A stretch of DNA of 43,311 bases from the NCBI RefSeq assembly GCF_002608075.1, contig NZ_LAHA01000068.1, forward strand, positions 1 through 43,311, in the 5' to 3' direction. The notes below the pieces were generated by a model. That model did no database searches, had not been told where the DNA came from, and worked only from the letters and a program-made list of their open reading frames with translations. Below are positions 40,932-43,311 of this stretch, one piece after another. The first letter of the stretch is position 1. Every line of letters begins with the position of its first letter. A program made the position numbers and the translations under genes. This stretch comes from Nostoc linckia z4 (lineage in GTDB: Bacteria > Cyanobacteriota > Cyanobacteriia > Cyanobacteriales > Nostocaceae).

Positions 40932-41444
40932 TCAATCATCATTCTTGTCTCCAGCCGCACACGCGCCTGTCAAGCTTGCACCCAGGAAGACCGCAATAGA
41001 TGCGATGGCGCTTCCTTCAAAAATTTTGGCGTTGTAAATCCATGTGGGCTGATATTGGTCGCCTCTGCTTTCTTCAAGCCGGTCAATGCCGTGACAAAAG
41101 ATAGTACCAACAACCATAAAACCTGTTGTTAACAAGCTTAGAATTGCTATTTCTGACGCTGCATCAAGTATGAATGAGTTAATCTTTTCACGCAGAGTCA
41201 CCACACGGGGAATGTGCATTACTGGCTTTTGTTCTAGATATGAATACCACTGGTCATTAGTAAAATTTGAGGGCTTGTAATCACAATGATCATGTTCGTC
41301 AAGTAGTTCGCCTACTGCTTGTATTGCATCGCCGAGTGTCACGTCTGGAGAGTATTCCAGTTGCCTAAATTCCTCCGAAGCTCGAATTTCTCTAAGCCAG
41401 CGATCTGTAACTTGTAAACGCCTAATCTGATTAGATGTCAGCAT
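40932..41444 (-). CDS. Hypothetical membrane protein
   Basis: Encodes 170 residues from ATG 41444, which has GGGAG five bases upstream; an in-frame ATG at 41504 adds 20 residues and cannot be excluded. The N-terminal part is soluble and has NQIRRLQVTDRWLREI. Two membrane helices lie in the C-terminal half (IAILSLLTTGFMVVGTIF and GSAIASIAVFLGASLTGA). No family is recognised. It is divergent from the XRE regulator at 41762 and on the same strand as the ATPase operon. Confidence 0.55.
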   Translation of the reverse strand: MLTSNQIRRLQVTDRWLREIRASEEFRQLEYSPDVTLGDAIQAVGELLDEHDHCDYKPSNFTNDQWYSYLEQKPVMHIPRVVTLREKINSFILDAASEIAILSLLTTGFMVVGTIFCHGIDRLEESRGDQYQPTWIYNAKIFEGSAIASIAVFLGASLTGACAAGDKNDD

Positions 41445-41605
41445 TGTTGCTCCCTTGTTTGGTAGTTCGTTAATCGCTTCTAAATTCTGTAAATTGATAT
41501 GCATGAATCCTCGCTCGTGATGCTCCCACGCAGAATTACCGCGACCGCAGATATAGAGCCGACGCAATGCAGATAACCTGTGTTCGTAGCTAAATAATCG
41601 TGTTT

Positions 41606-41637
41606 GCCTGAGTTATTGACGCATCGATAACCCAGGC
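41606..41637. promoter_or_regulatory. Inverted repeat in the divergent control region
   Basis: GCCTGAGTTAT and ATAACCCAGGC match at 10 of 11 positions with a 10-base gap. It lies between the divergent membrane protein gene and the XRE gene and looks like an operator. Confidence 0.6.
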
Positions 41638-41736
41638 ACTATGATATTAGTACAGGACATCTTATAATGTCAAGGTAGCTGACCATAGAAAGCTAGCCGA
41701 CAATTGCAAGCTTAACTGGCATAGTGTTAAATAAAA

Positions 41737-41753
41737 GTCTGATAATACCAGAC
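41737..41753. promoter_or_regulatory. Operator-like palindrome at the XRE gene start
   Basis: GTCTGATAATACCAGAC, an inverted repeat that ends 8 bases before ATG 41762. Binding here would block ribosome or polymerase access, as expected for self-repression. Confidence 0.55.
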
Positions 41754-41761
41754 AGGTTGCC

Positions 41762-41971
41762 ATGCCAGTTCGTAACACTGTGAGGAGGTTTATTGAAGAA
41801 AAGCTCAAAATCACACGTTATCAATTTATGAAAGAGACGGGACTATCAAAAACCACAGTGTACGCGCTGTGCGACAATCCTGAGCAAATACCCAATGGGA
41901 TAGCGCTTAACAAAATCTGTGACTGTTATAAAGTCCAACCCTGTGAGTTATTGGAGTGGTACGAAAATTAG
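41762..41971 (+). CDS. XRE/Cro-type regulator
   Basis: Encodes 69 residues with one HTH: YQFMKETGLSKTTVYALCD followed by GIALNKICDCYKVQPCELLE. This is a Cro/CI-like single domain repressor common on cyanobacterial plasmids and prophages. It starts the plus-strand run that leads to the initiator and dnaB genes, so it may control replication. Two inverted repeats upstream fit self-regulation. Antitoxin roles are possible but no toxin is adjacent. Confidence 0.8.
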   Translation: MPVRNTVRRFIEEKLKITRYQFMKETGLSKTTVYALCDNPEQIPNGIALNKICDCYKVQPCELLEWYEN

Positions 41972-41985
41972 AGGAAAGACGAGTA

Positions 41986-42186
41986 ATGACCGAAGATAAC
42001 GAACCTGAAAGACGATCGGGGGAGGATTGGGACTGGCAAAAAGAAACTAGGGATTGGTCAGCCGCAGCGTCAGAGCTTGCTTGCTTTTCTCTCGCTAGGA
42101 TGAAGGACAAGGATTTAATCGAAATCATCGACACTAAGCGGGGCTTACTGAGATATATTTGTATATTTAGGGACAAAAAACAATGA
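41986..42186 (+). CDS. Small hypothetical protein of the replication run
   Basis: Encodes 66 residues from ATG 41986, which has GAGG upstream and lies 14 bp after the XRE stop. The N-terminal part is acidic and Trp-rich (NEPERRSGEDWDWQKETRDW); the second half has LARMKDKDLIEII and TKRGLLRYICIF. The stop overlaps the next start by four bases (ATGA). No family is recognised. Confidence 0.6.
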   Translation: MTEDNEPERRSGEDWDWQKETRDWSAAASELACFSLARMKDKDLIEIIDTKRGLLRYICIFRDKKQ

Positions 42187-42434
42187 CAGAAGCACAATTA
42201 ACAGCTACTCAGATACCCGTAAATGACATACTAAGTATGTTTGCAGCTATTGGTAACAAAGACTACGCTTACTTTCAAGAGCTAGAGCAAGCTTTTGTTT
42301 CTCAACATGGGGAAGAAGTTTGGGAGCAAGTTTTTAACTTTCGCGTCCTACCAGCACTAGACAAGCCTGCTAGCCAGTGGTTGTTGGCGCAGTGGATGAG
42401 CCACGGTATTAACAGCATAAAAACAGTGGCTTAA
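42183..42434 (+). CDS. Small hypothetical protein of the replication run
   Basis: Encodes 83 residues, coupled to the previous gene by an ATGA overlap. It is helical with several aromatic residues (NKDYAYFQELEQAFVSQHGE and later PASQWLLAQWMSHG). No family is recognised. Palindromes follow directly. Confidence 0.6.
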   Translation: MTEAQLTATQIPVNDILSMFAAIGNKDYAYFQELEQAFVSQHGEEVWEQVFNFRVLPALDKPASQWLLAQWMSHGINSIKTVA

Positions 42435-42438
42435 GTCA

Positions 42439-42452
42439 CCGTAACGTTACGG
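42439..42452. repeat. Perfect 14-bp palindrome
   Basis: CCGTAACGTTACGG, five bases after the stop at 42434. TCA before and TGA after (TAAGTGA) extend the symmetry loosely. Confidence 0.7.
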
Positions 42453-42469
42453 TAAGTGAAGCAGCAGGA

Positions 42470-42486
42470 TAAAACACTGTGTTTTA
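42470..42486. repeat. 17-bp palindrome
   Basis: TAAAACAC, central T, GTGTTTTA. It is followed by TTCC and may be a weak bidirectional terminator or an operator. Confidence 0.55.
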
Positions 42487-42657
42487 TTCCTATAATATTA
42501 GATTAATTTGATACAAAAAATAATAAGTATATAGTATGCAAAAGATGAGTGTTACGAGTAACGAGGGTATGTCAATAAACCGGATGAACCGCAGCGCAAT
42601 GCATCGGAGCAATGGAGAGCCTTTGCCACCAGCTGTAGGGCGTAAATGTTAAAAACA

Positions 42658-42693
42658 GAAAAGCGCCCCGGTCTGGAAAACTAGGCGCTTTTC
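42658..42693 (+). terminator. Bidirectional rho-independent terminator
   Basis: GAAAAGCGCC pairs perfectly with GGCGCTTTTC with a 16-base loop. The A run before and T run after make it work in either direction. It separates the XRE operon from the initiator gene. Confidence 0.8.
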
Positions 42694-42704
42694 ATTTGAG
42701 ACAC

Positions 42705-42799
42705 GGACAACTCCATAAGTTTCACCGACTTAAGTTGTTCCGCTTTCGCTAATAGAAATCTTATCCTATATGACGGCGGTTCAACAAGTGGAGTTGTCC
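42705..42799. promoter_or_regulatory. 11-bp inverted pair flanking the initiator promoter region
   Basis: GGACAACTCCA at 42705-42715 and its exact complement TGGAGTTGTCC at 42789-42799, 73 bp apart, ending 31 bp before ATG 42831. They may be paired binding sites for a repressor or an RNA-level control (both arms would be in the leader). Confidence 0.5.
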
Positions 42800-42830
42800 A
42801 GAAATTACAAAAAATTTCTGAGACACTACA

Positions 42831-43311
42831 ATGACAACCAGAGCAACGAATGGGCGGGCAGATGTCGCCGACAAGAGCGCAGGATATACAGCGCAAGATG
42901 ACAGAGATGATTTCAACATTATCTTTATTCACAAAGATTTAGACGACTTTGGGTTAGACCCCTACTCATTCCGCATTTACAGCCGCATTGTTAGACGCGC
43001 TGGCAGGGGTGAGTCATTCGAGAGCAACAAACACATGGCGGAAGGCTGCCGAATGTCAGAGGCACAAGTCAAGCGTTCGCTAAAAGTTCTCACCGAATAC
43101 GGCTTGATTATCAAGGAAAAGCGACCAGGTACAACCTGCCTTTACCGTGTTGCACCCCGTCGTAATTGGTCTAACCCTATACCACCAAACACGCCAGATA
43201 GTACGGGTAGCTCAGACAGACCTATCCGCGATGAAGAAGTTATAGAGGATGTTAATGATACAAATGATGTACGGTTAGGTCTACCAGAGCTAGGGGTTAG
43301 GTCTGGTAGAC
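42831..43311 (+). CDS. Plasmid replication initiator-like protein, 5' part
   Basis: Starts at ATG 42831 (MTTRATNGRADVADKSAGYT) and runs off the window end, continuing at 324-898 on the circle. Total length 351 residues. Residues about 25-110 are a winged-helix domain (FNIIFIHKDLDDFGLDPYSF, then RIYSRIVRRAGRGESF, SNKHMAEGCRMSEAQVKRSL, LTEYGLIIKEKRPG, LYRVAP), the pattern of phage and plasmid initiators that read an origin. The third helix should be MSEAQVKRSL. The linker after residue 125 is encoded by the iterons. The ATG lacks a strong ribosome site. Expression may be controlled by the inverted pair upstream. Confidence 0.7.
   Translation, partial: MTTRATNGRADVADKSAGYTAQDDRDDFNIIFIHKDLDDFGLDPYSFRIYSRIVRRAGRGESFESNKHMAEGCRMSEAQVKRSLKVLTEYGLIIKEKRPGTTCLYRVAPRRNWSNPIPPNTPDSTGSSDRPIRDEEVIEDVNDTNDVRLGLPELGVRSGR
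43091..43311. repeat. Terminal redundancy, right copy
   Basis: Identical to 103-323. It shows that the contig wraps around; the initiator gene is intact only when the ends are joined. Confidence 0.95.

Larger units (their letters stand above)
42435..42830. other. Control region before the initiator gene
   Basis: About 400 bp without a gene, very rich in symmetry: CCGTAACGTTACGG (42439-42452), TAAAACAC-T-GTGTTTTA (42470-42486), a terminator at 42658-42693 and an 11-bp inverted pair (42705-42799). A stretch of A+T lies between at about 42487-42540. It could include origin or copy-number control elements. Confidence 0.5.

Noticed and set aside
36207..41444. Conjugation operon
   Set aside because: No relaxase, pilin or mating-pair proteins were recognised; the ATPase alone is not enough.

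Overview
The window looks like one complete circular plasmid of a filamentous (Nostoc-like) cyanobacterium, given in linear form. Bases 103-323 recur exactly at 43091-43311 (221 bp), so the circle closes at about 42,988 bp. The first ~102 bases do not belong to it: they encode a piece of polynucleotide phosphorylase of alphaproteobacterial type, probably an assembly chimera from an associated heterotroph. The cyanobacterial assignment rests on HIP1 octamers (GCGATCGC, for example near 968, 1706, 7230, 13804, 32799, 36944, 39876), on cyanobacterial-style ParA/ParB and STAND proteins, and on many small inverted-repeat elements. No rRNA, tRNA, CRISPR array, relaxase or other essential gene was seen.

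Replication and maintenance: a plus-strand run crosses the artificial ends: a small XRE regulator (41762), two small overlapping genes (41986, 42183), a palindrome-rich control region (42435-42830), a winged-helix initiator-like gene (42831 through the junction to 898) and dnaB (939-2342). The initiator gene carries three 16-bp iterons 22-23 bp apart in its linker, like the lambda O gene with its internal origin. parA-parB (20224-18513) carry two copies of a perfect 22-bp palindrome, one inside parB and one just after it, good parS candidates.

Accessory region 2.6-22 kb: a STAND NTPase (NB-ARC) gene split by one in-frame TGA, a large divergent tyrosine recombinase, a ribbon-helix-helix protein, a PD-(D/E)XK protein, a Dna2-like nuclease plus Fe-S plus SF1 helicase protein of 1432 residues, and a HEPN-like protein. 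Gene debris lies between them (Rpn nuclease N terminus, a second STAND N terminus, a transposase-like remnant, two copies of an XRE module). Several resemble known conflict or defence families; defence is inference.

Region 22.2-26.9 kb is dense in miniature transposable elements: four copies of a 132-bp family, two of a 170-bp family and one larger element with a 132-bp copy nested in its terminal repeat. Among them sits a G+C-rich three-gene cassette: an unrecognised 563-residue protein, a HEFGH zinc metalloprotease-like protein and a 70-residue protein.

Region 26.9-36 kb holds a 15-repeat TPR protein with an HTH head facing a GIY-YIG nuclease across four matching 14-bp operator-like sites, a hairpin-rich possible RNA (about 29905-30130), an HTH/coiled-coil regulator, a small integrase and a trypsin-like protease fused to a DRGH-type nuclease. 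Region 36.2-41.5 kb is a six-gene minus-strand operon ending in a membrane-anchored P-loop ATPase, with a further membrane protein upstream, function unknown.
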